Source: Typhlomys cinereus
Taxonomy: Eukaryota > Chordata > Mammalia > Rodentia > Platacanthomyidae
DNA length: 64,000 nucleotides
Direction: 5' to 3'
Assembly (NCBI GenBank): GCA_023101885.1
Contig: JALPQD010000829.1
Coordinates: 434,001-498,000 of the forward strand
In this document: positions 1 to 9,984 of the stretch, in pieces
How the letters are laid out: each line of letters begins with the position of its first letter
Position numbering within the stretch: the first letter of the stretch is position 1
Program-made: the position numbers and the translations under genes
The notes under the pieces: model-generated
Told to the model about the DNA's origin: nothing
What the model saw: only the letters and a program-made list of their open reading frames with translations
Databases searched by the model: none

Positions 1-339
1 GGGCAAAGCGGTCATTGAAATCTGCCTTGGTGGGGGCCGCTCCTCCCTCCCCATCAGTTCTCGCCTCCTGTAGAGAGAGAAACCAAAATTCATCATATGC
101 GCGTGTAAAAGTGCTTCACATCATGTCTTCAGTTTCCCACGCAGGAAAAAATGCAAGTGCGTTTGATAGAAGACCCTTCTCATGCTCGTGTCCTTCGTTG
201 CTGTTCTTAGTGTAGTAACGGTGCCCGGCGAAGATGCAAAATGAAAATAAAAACTCTCCCACCATTTCTTCTCTCCAAAGCATTACTTCTGCATCCGTCA
301 TAGAAAAATTCCATGTATATACATACAGAGATATAAATG

Positions 340-1110
340 TTACCAGGTCCATTGAAAGAATGACTGAAAGAGAGAAAGGAAGATTGAAAGAGTGAAAAAA
401 GGCAAAAAGAATGAAGGAAAGATAATAGTAAAAGGAAGAAAGAAAGTAGGAAGGAGGACTGAACGAATGAGAAAGAACAAAGAGAAAGACTGAAAGGAAG
501 GAATGAAAGGAATGAAAGAAGAATGAAAGGAAGAAGGGCAGAAAGATAGACTGAAATTGAGGAAGGCAGAAAGGAAGACCGAATGAAAGACAGAAGGAGG
601 CAGCAAAAGGAGAAGAAGAGAAGAAAGAAGAAAGGAAAGGAAAGGAAGGAAGAAGGAAGGAAAGAAGAATGAAAGGAAGAAGAAAGAAAGGCAGAAAGAT
701 AGACTGAAATTGAGGAAGGCAGAAAGGAAGACCGAATGAAAGACAAGAAGGAAGGCAGAAAAAGAGAGAGAAGAGAAAGAAAGAAAGAAAGACAGAAAGG
801 AAAGAAGGAAGGAAGGAAGGAAAGGAAAAGAAAGAAAGAAAGAAGAAGAAGAAGAAAGAAAGAAAGAGAAAGAAAGAAAGAAAAGAAAAAGAAAGAAAAG
901 AAAGAGAAAGAAAGAAAAAGAAAGAAAAAGCGAGAGACTGGAAGAGTGAAAGGACGAAATGAAGTAAGGAAGGAGGACATAAGAATGAAAGGTAGGAAGG
1001 GATGTAGAAAGAGAAAGAAAGCTAGACCGAAAGAGTGAAAGAAGAGATAAAGAAAGAAAAGAAAGGACTACAAGTAAAAGTAAAGGAGAAAGAAGGAAAA
1101 TTGACGGAAT
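340..1110. repeat. Long polypurine (GAAA/GGAA) low-complexity tract
   Basis: About 770 bases in which the + strand is almost entirely A and G, built from degenerate GAAA, GGAA and GAAGGAA units. A segment of roughly 60 bases around 530-590 recurs near 690-740, so there was internal duplication. Open frames across it encode only Lys/Glu/Arg or Ser/Phe/Leu runs and are not genes. Confidence 0.9.
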
Positions 1111-1129
1111 GAAGGGACATGAACGCTGA

Positions 1130-1570
1130 GGTTTTTCGTTTTCAGCGGGCCACGTGGGCGCGTGCAGCTCGATTCGCGTGGACTGGACAGGCGAAGGCAG
1201 GGTCCCCGCCGCGGCGCACGGAGGAGCCGCGTGCTGGGCGCCTCAAGGAGGCTGGCGCTGGGTGGGGATCGGGGTGTCGGGAGTGGAAGACGCCCCCCTC
1301 CCCAGTCCCTGGTGGGCGGCGGGAGGAGGCCGCGGGGGCGGGATCGGGCGGCGGGGCGGCGGCGTGGGGGAAGCGCGGGCACGTGCGCGTCCAGTGGCAA
1401 CGGGGCTGCGCAGGAAGGTGCCCAAGAGGAGCGCAGCCTGGCCTTGGCTGCGGGGGGCCGTGCGAGGCGGGCTGATGTGGGTGGGGGCGCGGTGCTGTTT
1501 GGGGGAGAAGTGTGGGCGAGGGCGCGTTGGTGCGTGGGGAGCGATGGGTCCCGAGAAGGGCGGGGAAATA
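1130..1570. promoter_or_regulatory. Orphan CpG-rich block
   Basis: GC-rich, CpG-rich stretch with several GGGCGG- and CCCCGCC-like boxes directly after the polypurine tract. It looks like a CpG island, but I see no recognisable first exon beside it. The overlapping open frames are low-complexity Gly/Arg/Pro. It could be a promoter of an unrecognised non-coding transcript or only a GC-rich repeat. Confidence 0.4.
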
Positions 1571-1597
1571 AAAGGGAAAAAAGTAAAAAATAAAAAC

Positions 1598-1688
1598 GTA
1601 GCCCAGGCTGGCCTCGAACTCCTGATCCTCCTGCCTCCGCCTCTTCAGCTAATCCTACCGGCGTGCGCCACCACGACCGGCGAGAACT
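1598..1688 (-). mobile_element. B1 SINE fragment
   Basis: Reverse-strand 7SL-derived B1 sequence: reading + it runs 'gcccaggctggcctcgaac', then a CCTCCTGCCTC block and the typical GTGCGCCACCACG end. Confidence 0.8.
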
Positions 1689-1689
1689 T

Positions 1690-2640
1690 CGTTTTCCAAG
1701 TTCTTACTTGATTCTGTTTCCTTGTGACGCAAAGCGCCCGGCTTACGTGGGGGCGTGGCCACATCCACCTGCAGCCACGCCCTCCCACAGCCGGCCGAGG
1801 ACAGATGTTTCCAGCCTCTTCCCCAAACTCTAGGCTTTGGCCTTGTGGGGCAGACACGACACGGACACACAAACTCGGCGGGCTGCTCCGCACCAGTTAG
1901 GTAGATAAAGGGTCACGGCTGCAACTCACATTCCGTGGAGCTCTGCCTTGCGTGTTTTGCGTACTTTGGATTTGTTTCTCCCCCATTCAAATTCCCTCCA
2001 ACCTGTGTTTAACTGGTGGTGTTGCTCCCAGGCAGAGTGCAGTAGGAAAGTCCGTTTGTCACGCAGATCTTGGAGTCCCTCTACTTTTTGTTCCGTGCCG
2101 CCGCGTTGGTTCCCCACCTGAGCTCTCTGCCATCCACCCGTGGCGCTGTCTAGGTTTGCTCGAAGCCCCCTGCGAGCCCCGGAGGTCTCCTAGGATTTCT
2201 AGGAAGTTGCAATGAGGAGGAGCCAGCAGCAGGGGATCAGGCCCACCAGATTTCCCCGCTGCAGACCCCACCTCCGACCAGAGCTTTTCCCCTTGTCCAC
2301 TTACGGCCCAGGGCGAGACAGGCCAAGCGGTCATCTCTGTCCTGAGAGATTCGCTTTGCTGTCATGTCCTTAATTTTCCATCTGTCTCTCTCTGGGGCCG
2401 GGAGCCCAGGACGCAGCCTGTGGTCGTTTCCTTCTCTTTGAAGTTTTATTTGCGTGCTGCATGCTAGTTTAATTCTCCCCTGCTTTATATACTTCGTTTT
2501 TTGGGAGTGAGAAATATGAATAATAAATTTTGGTAAGAAAAGTAAAAAATGTGTATTTGAAAATTATTATTTTTCTTTGTTTCCTTTATTTTTCAAGTCT
2601 TCTTCCACAATTAGCAGATGTGACTTTTTTTAGTTTTTTA
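1690..2640. other. No gene recognised
   Basis: Unique-looking sequence. The open frames are short, lack splice or domain support and match nothing I recognise. Confidence 0.5.
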
Positions 2641-2642
2641 TG

Positions 2643-2700
2643 TTTTTTTTTTTTTTTTTTTTTGCCAAGCTTTATTGTTGCTTAGAGCAAGGTCCTAGGT
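2643..2700 (-). other. Possible minus-strand retrocopy 3' end
   Basis: A T run of about 21 bases is followed within about 12 bases by TTTATT, which is AATAAA on the minus strand. This is the layout of a polyadenylated RNA inserted in minus orientation. The source and the far boundary are not recognised. Confidence 0.35.
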
Positions 2701-2828
2701 TGTCTTCACAATAATTATGACCCTATAAATGAACTCCGGTGTATACTGAGGATATCGGGTTTAATTTCCAGGAAAACGTTCCCCAGCTTTCATGAGTTAA
2801 AAGGTCTCAGGTTTTTTTGTCTGTTGCG

Positions 2829-2893
2829 TCTGTTTGTTTGTTTGTTTGTTTGTTTGTTTGTTTGTTTGTTTGTTTGTTTGTTTGTTTGTTTGT
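2829..2893. repeat. (TTTG)n microsatellite
   Basis: About 16 uninterrupted TTTG/GTTT units on the + strand. Confidence 0.95.
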
Positions 2894-3210
2894 TAAGATG
2901 GGTGGCGGGTAGAGGGAGAGGAGAGAAAACGTTGCTCTGGTGCGTTGTTCCTGGTTAACCACCATTTCCTGGTGTTAGGGGTCCCACTTGCACTGCGCGG
3001 TTTTGCACCTCCAAACTACTCGTGTCGCACGCAGCGTTCGCTTCGAGGTCCACGTCAGTACTCGCGAGACGCTGCCTGTTTCTGATTCTGGAAAACTGCT
3101 TCTAAGCCGCCACTGGCTGCCGTCCCACCTATTCGCTTACTCTGTGCTTCGGTCACCGCCAGGAACTTCAGGTCCCGCCTTCTGTACTCTCGGCAGGCGG
3201 GATCACTGCT

Positions 3211-3240
3211 ATTTTGCATGCATATACCCATAATGCTCTG
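3211..3240 (+). promoter_or_regulatory. Distal sequence element of Y3 RNA gene (octamer-like + SPH/ZNF143)
   Basis: ATTTTGCAT (octamer-like, one mismatch) is followed by ACCCATAATGC at 3226-3236, a good SPH/Staf (ZNF143) motif. It sits about 220-230 bases upstream of the Y3 start, the usual place of the enhancer of vertebrate type 3 RNA polymerase III genes. Confidence 0.75.
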
Positions 3241-3386
3241 AAACATACTTCATCTAGAACTCCTAAATTTTTTGAAGGAAAAAGCGGAGTTTTCCTAAAA
3301 GTAAATGCATTCCACTTCTCCTTTTCATCCGTGCGCTTTGTATTTGAAGTTTACAGTTGGATATTAAAAATGAGCTTATGTAGCTG

Positions 3387-3432
3387 CTCGCCCATAAGCA
3401 AAACCATTTCCTACCTTTTGAGCTTATATATG
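3387..3432 (+). promoter_or_regulatory. PSE and TATA box of Y3 RNA gene
   Basis: CTCGCCCATAAGCAAAACC at 3387-3405 resembles the SNAPc-bound proximal sequence element, centred near -60. TTATATATG at 3424-3432 is the TATA box at about -31 to -23. The spacing fits a type 3 Pol III promoter such as those of U6, 7SK and Y RNAs. Confidence 0.8.
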
Positions 3433-3454
3433 CAGCTGTGAGCACAGAGACTTC

Positions 3455-3556
3455 GGTTGGTCCGAGGGCAGTGCGCTTACAACTAATTGATCACAACCAG
3501 TTTACAGATTTTCTTTGTTCCTTCTCCACTCCCACTGCTTCACTTGACCAGCCTTT
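3455..3556 (+). ncRNA. RNY3: Y3 RNA (Ro60-associated small RNA)
   Basis: About 102-nt Y3 RNA gene. The 5' strand GGTTGGTCCGAG pairs with the 3' end CTTGACCAGCC, giving the Y-RNA stem that Ro60 binds. The internal ACTAATTGATCACAACCAG and the pyrimidine-rich TTGTTCCTTCTCCACTCCCA loop are diagnostic of Y3. Y RNAs bind Ro60 and La and take part in RNA quality control and DNA replication initiation (known for the family). Promoter elements lie at the expected distances. Oddities: two extra T's compared with the Y3 I know (AGTTTACAG, GATTTTC), and only TTT at the end where TTTT is expected. Synteny with PDIA4 and a nearby Y1 supports a true locus rather than one of the many Y retropseudogenes. Confidence 0.9.
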
Positions 3557-4225
3557 GCTACCTGATTTGAAATTGTTTGTTGTGTGGTGTGTGTGTGTGT
3601 ATGTGTGTTGATTTCCTCCTGCATTATGACTAGGTCCTGGTTGAAAGTAGGACTTTTTTTTTAATTAACTGCCTGTTACCATTACCTTAGATGATGATAA
3701 CATATCACAGAGCACGTTGACAAATAAAGTTCTATTTACATCTCATACAGCCTTAGGTGTCAAAATGATCCATATTCATGTGCCTCTTTGTCTCCCTTGT
3801 CAGGGATGAAGAGAAAGGAAGCTTCGACTATTCAAAGTAGTTTGTATTTCAATTTTACTTCACTCCCAAAGCAAAACACTCCATGTGTGTATCTTTTACA
3901 TAAGCATGTCGATGTCAATGCTGGCAAAGTGAAAGATGAGAAAATAAATCACAAAGCTGTTAACTGAGAAATGATGTTCTCTTTCCGAGTAGCAGAAACT
4001 GTTCGTGAGAACCTTTGACTTTCTTGGACTTTTGGTTCATGTTCTTGAATTCTCCGTGCTTTTCTTTTCCTGCAAAATGTTAAAATTTTTAACATGGAAA
4101 GAAAATCCACTTTCTGTTCTGAAATTCTTGACTTTCAAAAATCTGATTTTCTTTTATGTAGTGTTGGGGAAATACACCAAGACACTATTGCTATCTGAAG
4201 TCAGTTACTACTGTGGTCTGAATGT
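3557..4225. other. No gene recognised
   Basis: AT-rich intergenic sequence with a short TG repeat near 3585-3607. Nothing else recognised. Confidence 0.5.
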
Positions 4226-4458
4226 GTTAAATTTGTGGGGGGGGGGCTTTGGGGGGGCTGGGGTTGTGTGTTGGGGAATCCCTCAACTGTTAAAGCATTT
4301 GCTTCAAAAGTAGAAGGACCTGAGTTCAGATCCTTAGTATATGGACATGGTTGAGCCTTCGAAGGGAGACCAGAGCCTAGCATAACGCAGAGTAAGCAAT
4401 AAGGTGGAAGAACAATCCAAGATAATTCCTAATGCCACAAGCTAGCTTGCTCTTGTGT

Positions 4459-4501
<43 letters not shown>

Positions 4502-4560
4502 TACTCACACACACACACAACACACACATACACACACACACAAAATAAAAAACACAAAAA
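4226..4560 (+). mobile_element. B2-like SINE, old subfamily
   Basis: Contains the family landmarks 'agaaggacctgagttcagat' and 'gtaagcaataaggtgga', followed by a (TC)n stretch at 4463-4502 and a CA-rich, A-rich tail. Confidence 0.7.
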
Positions 4561-6384
4561 ATATGAAAAAAAAAGAAGTCATGTGTTGAAAGCTCAATCC
4601 CCAAAGCAAAAGTGCTGTGATCTGAGGCGCTTGTAGGCAGAATGGTTGGTACCTGTATTTAAAAGGCATCTAGGAGCACATTCTCTCTTTTGCTACACAA
4701 GGGCTCAGAATTCATCTTCCTTTCCCTTTCCCGGCCTCTAGAACTAGACATTTCTATTCATTGTAAATTACCCAATCTGGGGTATTCTGCTTTAGTAGTA
4801 TAAAACCAATTAAGAGAACTAGGCATCTTGTATTTTTATCAAATCTCTTAGTTAAAAATTAACTAAAAAAAAAAAGAATTAGCTCCAAATTCTTTTCTTC
4901 CTAGAACTGTTATATTATTCAGGATTTGTTCTCTCCAGGTTGCATTGCCCATCGGTTATTGGTTTGCAGATCTCATTATCTTGTTTGGAATCTTCTGGAG
5001 ATAGATCACTTACAGCATCAAGTCTGATGAGTTTGTGTGCTCCCAAAACCTGTAGAATGCAATTTCCCTAAAGTCATAGAAACTCACATGACTTTCATGT
5101 TTCTTAGTTTTCTTAGTGTCCCCATTAACATCATTTCATAAAATCTCACATCCCTCCCTCTCTCTCTTCTCTCCTCTCTCTCTGTCTCTCTCTCTCCCCC
5201 CCCCATTATCACCCATGTTTATAGGTTTTAGGGGGTAATGTTGCTGCTTTCTGGGACACCTCAACATTAGATCCAAGACTTCAGTGTGGTTTGTTGCCAA
5301 GTTCTCATCCTGAGCAGTACAAAGTACAGTTAAAGAAAAATAAGTTACTGTGAGTGGCTCCAACAGTGGCTTGGATGAAATTAACAAGTGATAAGGTAAA
5401 ATCAGAAGCCACTAGTTTATATTAGGAGGTGAGTACATGCCCTTGCTGGGTAAAAGAAGTTTCTGATGAGATTCTAGAAGATTCAGATTTTTAAGCTCAG
5501 AAAGAAGAAAGACGTTTTTACGCAGTTGTTCATTGTGCCGGAATGCTTGGCCCTCTCCAGTGGAGAGATTTCAATTGGTCACCTGTGTGAGCAGGAGGAA
5601 CCTCCACTATCTTGCCTTGCCTCCACCCAAAGAAGGAGCTGAGAAATTTACACTTCCAAATTTCAAATCGTTATGCGGTGTGACGACATTGCTTCTTCAC
5701 ATGCGCCCACAGTTCCAACCCTTTTGCCCACCCCATCCCGTCCCCTGCCACCACACCAAGATTCAAAAGAAGAAACAGCCAAATGACTTTTTCCAGGCGG
5801 TACAAAGACCTCTGGATGGAACCAGGTCAAAAATAACCTCCCCCCCCCCAGGCCTCTTCTGGCCTCCCATGATGCCTTGTCTGACCTTCCTCATACTCTT
5901 CTCTATTCTCAGATTTCCTTCCTCCAAAATACTTCTGTCTGAGCATGTACACATCTTTATCTTTAAAATGTGAAGGGTTGTCATCTTTGAAAGTCTCTTA
6001 ATTGTATCCAGTGTTGTATCGACAGATAACAGTTACCGATATTTAAAAGCCTTATATACCTGTTAAGCCGTTTGTTTGGTTTCTTTCATGAATATGCAAG
6101 AAATGCAGATGTTAAATAAAACAGCTACTAAAAAGTGACAGCGAGTCCCACTGACATCCACCCCATCCCTTCCTTTGATCTCAGAACAAATAGTATTTTT
6201 GGCAGTCATTGTGTTTTCATTTATTTTGGTCTGTGATAGATTTTTCCTAATTCTTGCCACTGACAGCTGGGAAATCAGAGTAGTTCTGTGTTCGACGGAA
6301 GAACTGTATAACTACTTGGTAATTTGTTTCTTTTGATTTTTTTTCTTTCAATTAAAAGGAAACATGCATCGCACGTGGTCAAAT
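4561..6384. other. Intergenic, no gene recognised
   Basis: Unique-looking AT-rich sequence with a TC-rich run at 5153-5206. The longest open frame (146 codons near 5533-5973) has no recognisable domain and is probably chance. Confidence 0.5.
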
Positions 6385-6499
6385 AAAAGACTAGTCAAGT
6401 GCAGTAGTGAGAAGGGGGGAAGAGGTGTAGAACGAGGAGTTCAATCTGTAACTGACTGTGAACAATCACTTGAGATAACTCACTACCTTCGGACCAGCC
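6385..6499 (-). ncRNA. RNY1: Y1 RNA (Ro60-associated small RNA)
   Basis: About 115-nt Y1 RNA gene on the minus strand. It starts GGCTGGTCCGAAGGTAGTGA at 6499, carries the conserved TTGTTCACAGTCAGTTACAG segment and a pyrimidine loop with a C run, and ends CTTGACTAGTCTTTT with a proper Pol III terminator at 6388-6385. The two ends form the Y-RNA stem bound by Ro60. It is almost identical to human Y1 as I know it. It is convergent with Y3 about 2.8 kb away and lies on the PDIA4 side, matching the human cluster order. DSE, PSE and TATA-like elements all occur upstream on the minus strand, so this is very likely an active gene and not a retrocopy. Confidence 0.95.
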
Positions 6500-6523
6500 A
6501 AAACACAAGCTTGCTGTTCCAAG

Positions 6524-6563
6524 TAATTAAAGTCCAAATTTTTTTCACTTTTAAATATGGTGA
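6524..6563 (-). promoter_or_regulatory. PSE and TATA-like box of Y1 RNA gene
   Basis: On the minus strand TCACCATATTTAAAAGTG (6563-6546) matches a proximal sequence element at about -47 to -64, and TTTAATTA (6531-6524) is the TATA-like box at about -25 to -32. Confidence 0.8.
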
Positions 6564-6695
6564 TCTTTTTGTTTTATGTCATTAGTGTTTATAATATTAG
6601 TGACATATACTATACTACATTCTAAAGAATATCTGTTCATAACAAATTAGATGAATGTAATTTAACAGCAAGAATCCAAGCTGCAATCTTGCTGA

Positions 6696-6721
6696 GCATC
6701 CTGGGAAAGAGATATGCAAAT
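6696..6721 (-). promoter_or_regulatory. Distal sequence element of Y1 RNA gene (ZNF143 + octamer)
   Basis: GCATCCTGGGA at 6696-6706 is the reverse of the strong ZNF143/SPH core TCCCAGGATGC, and a perfect octamer ATGCAAAT follows at 6714-6721. The pair lies about 200-220 bases upstream of the Y1 start, as in other type 3 Pol III genes. Confidence 0.85.
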
Positions 6722-6739
6722 TTAGCACACCCGCCCCTA

Positions 6740-7160
6740 GAGTGTTTCTCGGTAGCTCAGCCCCGCCTTGCGCAAGCAAGAAATAGTCGATCCACTCTGA
6801 CCTCATTTGTCGGGGGGCCAAGGAAGCCGCACTGTGCCAAACCTCACGTTCCCCTTCTGTCGGGTCTCACTGCTCACAAACGGTTTGGGGACCCCCAAAA
6901 CCAAACTTCCGGCGGAATTTTTCCCCTTGCAGGCGGCTCCAGATCTCAGCGCAGAGGGGACCCCTGCCCATACGCTGCCTTCTCGGACCCCAAGTGATAA
7001 CCGAACCAAACAGAAGACAGTCACCGCTAAGGACCGGGATATCGGAGACCCAAAGCAGCTCGGATGCTCCGAGGAGTCAGACTTGACAAGAAGGAAAGGT
7101 CGAGACGCGGGGAACCAATTTCATAAAAGGATCGGGAGGGCCGTGCACGCTAAGAATGAA
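6740..7160. promoter_or_regulatory. GC- and CpG-rich block upstream of Y1
   Basis: Moderately CpG-rich sequence directly beyond the Y1 distal element. No first exon or domain is recognised. It may be an extended open-chromatin region of the Y1 promoter or an independent small CpG island. Confidence 0.35.
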
Positions 7161-7262
7161 CAGCAGCCAGGACGGGGGGCCTGGGGGCGCAGAGCAGGTT
7201 AAAGTCCCAGCTCACATCGGCAGGACACCTGCCTGTGTTCCTACATCGTCTCCCCCACCCAG

Positions 7263-7480
7263 CACGCACACACACGCACGTGCACATACACGCACCCGCG
7301 CACACCCGCGCACGCACGCGCACACACATATACGCACGCACACGCACGTATGCACACGCGCGCACACAACACACGCACACGCACGCACACGCACGTATGC
7401 ACACGCGCGCACACAACACACGCACACGCACGCACACACACATACGCACACGCACGCACACACACATACACACGCACCCA
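7263..7480. repeat. (CA/CG)n alternating purine-pyrimidine repeat
   Basis: About 215 bases of ACACGCAC-type dinucleotides with many CG steps. A subunit of about 60 bases (7336-7395) is repeated directly after. Open frames in it encode only Cys/Val or His/Thr/Arg repeats. Confidence 0.95.
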
Positions 7481-7489
7481 CAGCCCTGG

Positions 7490-8406
7490 CCGGGGAAGGA
7501 CTACCGTGACCACCGTGTCATGGGACATCCCTTATCTGGAAATGTCTTTGGAGTTTCCAAACACTGGCCGGATTCGGAAACCCAAGAAAATAGTGACTCT
7601 TAGTCTAGTCTAGTTAGGTGAGGTCGGTTCACTTTGGAACTCGTTTCCTTAAGACACAGCACCCCCTTCCACCCTACTCCCCTCAAAAGGCACCAAAACC
7701 AAACGAAATAGCCTCTGAAACCGCTTCTAACCGCCGACCTGTGTGCTGAGCCCTTCTAGAGAGCTCTGCACCAGCTCTCTAACCAACTATGTGAAGGTGC
7801 GCCTTCTCCATCTCTCTCGGATCTCTGTTTCTCCCTTTAAAAAACTAACAAAATATACAGAGATAAAGCAAAAATGAATTTATTTTTAAAAAGGAGGGGT
7901 GCGTGTCTCTACAAAAAGGGGTACGCTTTTCTTTGCTGGATTTTGGAGGCAATGTAATCAAGCTCTACCAACCCACTTTCCACCTCTGCCTGATGTGTAA
8001 CAGGGGGTGTCACGTGTCCCCAGTGTCCCAGAGGAACATCCAGTCTTCCTCCTTCACAGGGACCGGGAGGTGGGGCTGGAGGTTTTCAAAGAAAACGACA
8101 GGTTCCGTTTCTGCCCTCCAAATCCTTTGAAGAACATATCTAAAAACGAAGAACTTCTCCAAACTCTAAAATCAACTTCATCCAGCACAAGAATCTTCCT
8201 GCTATTGGGCCAGCAAACCCTCTAAGATTATGGGTCCTTTTGGAAATGTGGGATACTTTTCTATGGGACAGTCTCTACCTATTTGCCCAAGACAAAACTT
8301 GAATAAAACTATCTTCCCTCGCAACTCCCAAATTTCTATCTCCTGGTTTGTTTCCATAGAGACAGCAGATAGCAGGTTCTCCAGAGCCGGTGACATTGGG
8401 GACAGC
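7490..8406. other. No gene recognised
   Basis: Unique-looking intergenic sequence without domain or splice support. Confidence 0.45.
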
Positions 8407-8407
8407 A

Positions 8408-9979
8408 GAATGTCTGTCCTCTTGGGCAAAGCGCTGAAGTTGTGACAGGCTTCCTGGCTTTAGCTGTACTGCAGGAAGCAGTGTATGTGTGCGTGCGTGC
8501 GTGAGTGTGTGTGTATGTGTGTGTGTGTATGCATTGTATGCACATGTATACATTGTATGTGTGCACTGCCTGTGCATTATGTGTGTACATTGTATGTATG
8601 TGTATGCATTGTGTGTTTGCGTGTGTATGTGTGTAGGATCCTGGTAGTTAGCAAAAACCAGGTCCCTTCTCAGTAGTCCTGTACATAATTGTGTATACTA
8701 ACCTCAAACAAAGTTTTTATTTAACAGACGTGTCCTGGTAAATAGGAGTTTTTTGGTAGCGTTTTGTAAATTATTTAAAGTGCTGTCAGAAATATTTTTG
8801 GAAAATATTGTTGGATTTCGCGGGCATTCCTAACTGCAGTTCTCGTGGTCCACGTGTGTGTGGTATTTAGTGAACGCTTTGGTTCTCACTGTCCCCAAGG
8901 GGGTCAGAGACTGAAGCCACTCTACCTTCTGGCCATTTGTGGTGCCTGTGTTGAGGTCTCAGAACTGCAGCGGCTGCCTGCTTCATGCAGTGCTAATGTG
9001 ACTGCCTGAGGCTGCGGTCACAGCCGTGTGTTCCGCTTCAAAGCACAAGGGCCAGGGAGCAGCTGACTGGCCATCCCCTGTCACGCGTGGAAATCAGTGG
9101 GCTGCAGACACTGTGGTCAGCCGAACCTGGATGGTCAAGCGTTCAAGTTCATCCCAGAGTGGCTGGAGGATTCTAACATCCAAATAAGCCTCTCTCCATG
9201 GGAGCCACAGACCGTGTTTTTTTTTTAATCGTGACTCGTGTGGTCTTGACTGTCTGTGTTTGACTGTGAGTAGTGTGTGTCATGAGGTGGCTTGGGCCAC
9301 CTGTGTTGAGTCCATCCCAGGGGACATGGAAGCCAAGCCTTTTTACCACACCCACTCTATGGGACCCCAGATCTGTTGTTGACACACTACAACCAGTGCC
9401 CCTCGGGATTCTCTGCAGCCTCCTCCTCAGGAGGAAGGCAGAGGGCCAGGCGATGCCGAGGTGCCTGTGGCTACCAGGGGGCAGAAGTCTTGCTGTCCCC
9501 AGGGTCACATCTGCATCGGACTCTCCTGTCGCCCCTGAGGTTTGCCATTTGGCCACCTGATGTTTTGCCCCATGGCTCAGTTGTATGAAGCGAGTTTCTG
9601 GCTCTGCATATCTGGGTCTTAGTAAGTTCTTCTCTCTGCCCAGCGCAGCCAACGTTCACGCCTCCGTTCTCCATGAGCGGCGGCCGCCTCTGCGCTGTGA
9701 CCCAAGGGCCCTATGATCTCTTCACTGTCCTGAGCAGTCTTGACCTGCCTGTAATAGGTTCTGTGTGCATATGTGTTCACACAAGTGCTTCTGGGGAATC
9801 AGCTCCGTGTCGTCCCTGCTCCCCACAACTTTTTAAACAGTGCTTTTAACCCCTGAAAACAAAAAAACATCTTGTTTTGTATATATAAAACCTGTTGGGT
9901 TTTTGTTTTTTAACGAATAAATCAAGCACTACCCACAAAAAAAAAAAAAAAAAAAAAAAAAAAGAATGTCCGTCCTCTT
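8408..9979 (+). mobile_element. Retrocopy of an mRNA 3' end with target-site duplication
   Basis: The insert (about 8425-9962) ends with AATAAA at about 9915-9921 and an A run at 9938-9963. Near-identical 17-bp direct repeats flank it: GAATGTCTGTCCTCTTG at 8408-8424 and GAATGTCCGTCCTCTTG at 9964-9980 (one mismatch). Poly(A) plus target-site duplication is the signature of L1-mediated retroposition. The body reads like a 3' UTR: no convincing ORF, a (TG)n stretch at 8482-8635 and T-rich elements near the end. The source gene is not recognised. Confidence 0.75.
8482..8638. repeat. Degenerate (TG)n repeat
   Basis: TGTGTGCG, TGTATG and TGCATTG units. It lies inside the retrocopy. Confidence 0.9.
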
Positions 9980-9984
9980 GAAGC

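Noticed and set aside
207..1038. Ser/Phe/Leu-rich and Lys/Glu-rich ORFs of up to 257 codons
   Set aside because: They are translations of the polypurine repeat; no domain, splice or start context supports them.
1154..1711. 185-codon ORF in the CpG-rich block
   Set aside because: Gly/Arg/Ala-rich, runs into a B1 SINE and matches no family I recognise.
7150..7613. Overlapping ORFs with Cys-Val and His-Thr repeats
   Set aside because: Produced by the CA/CG dinucleotide repeat.
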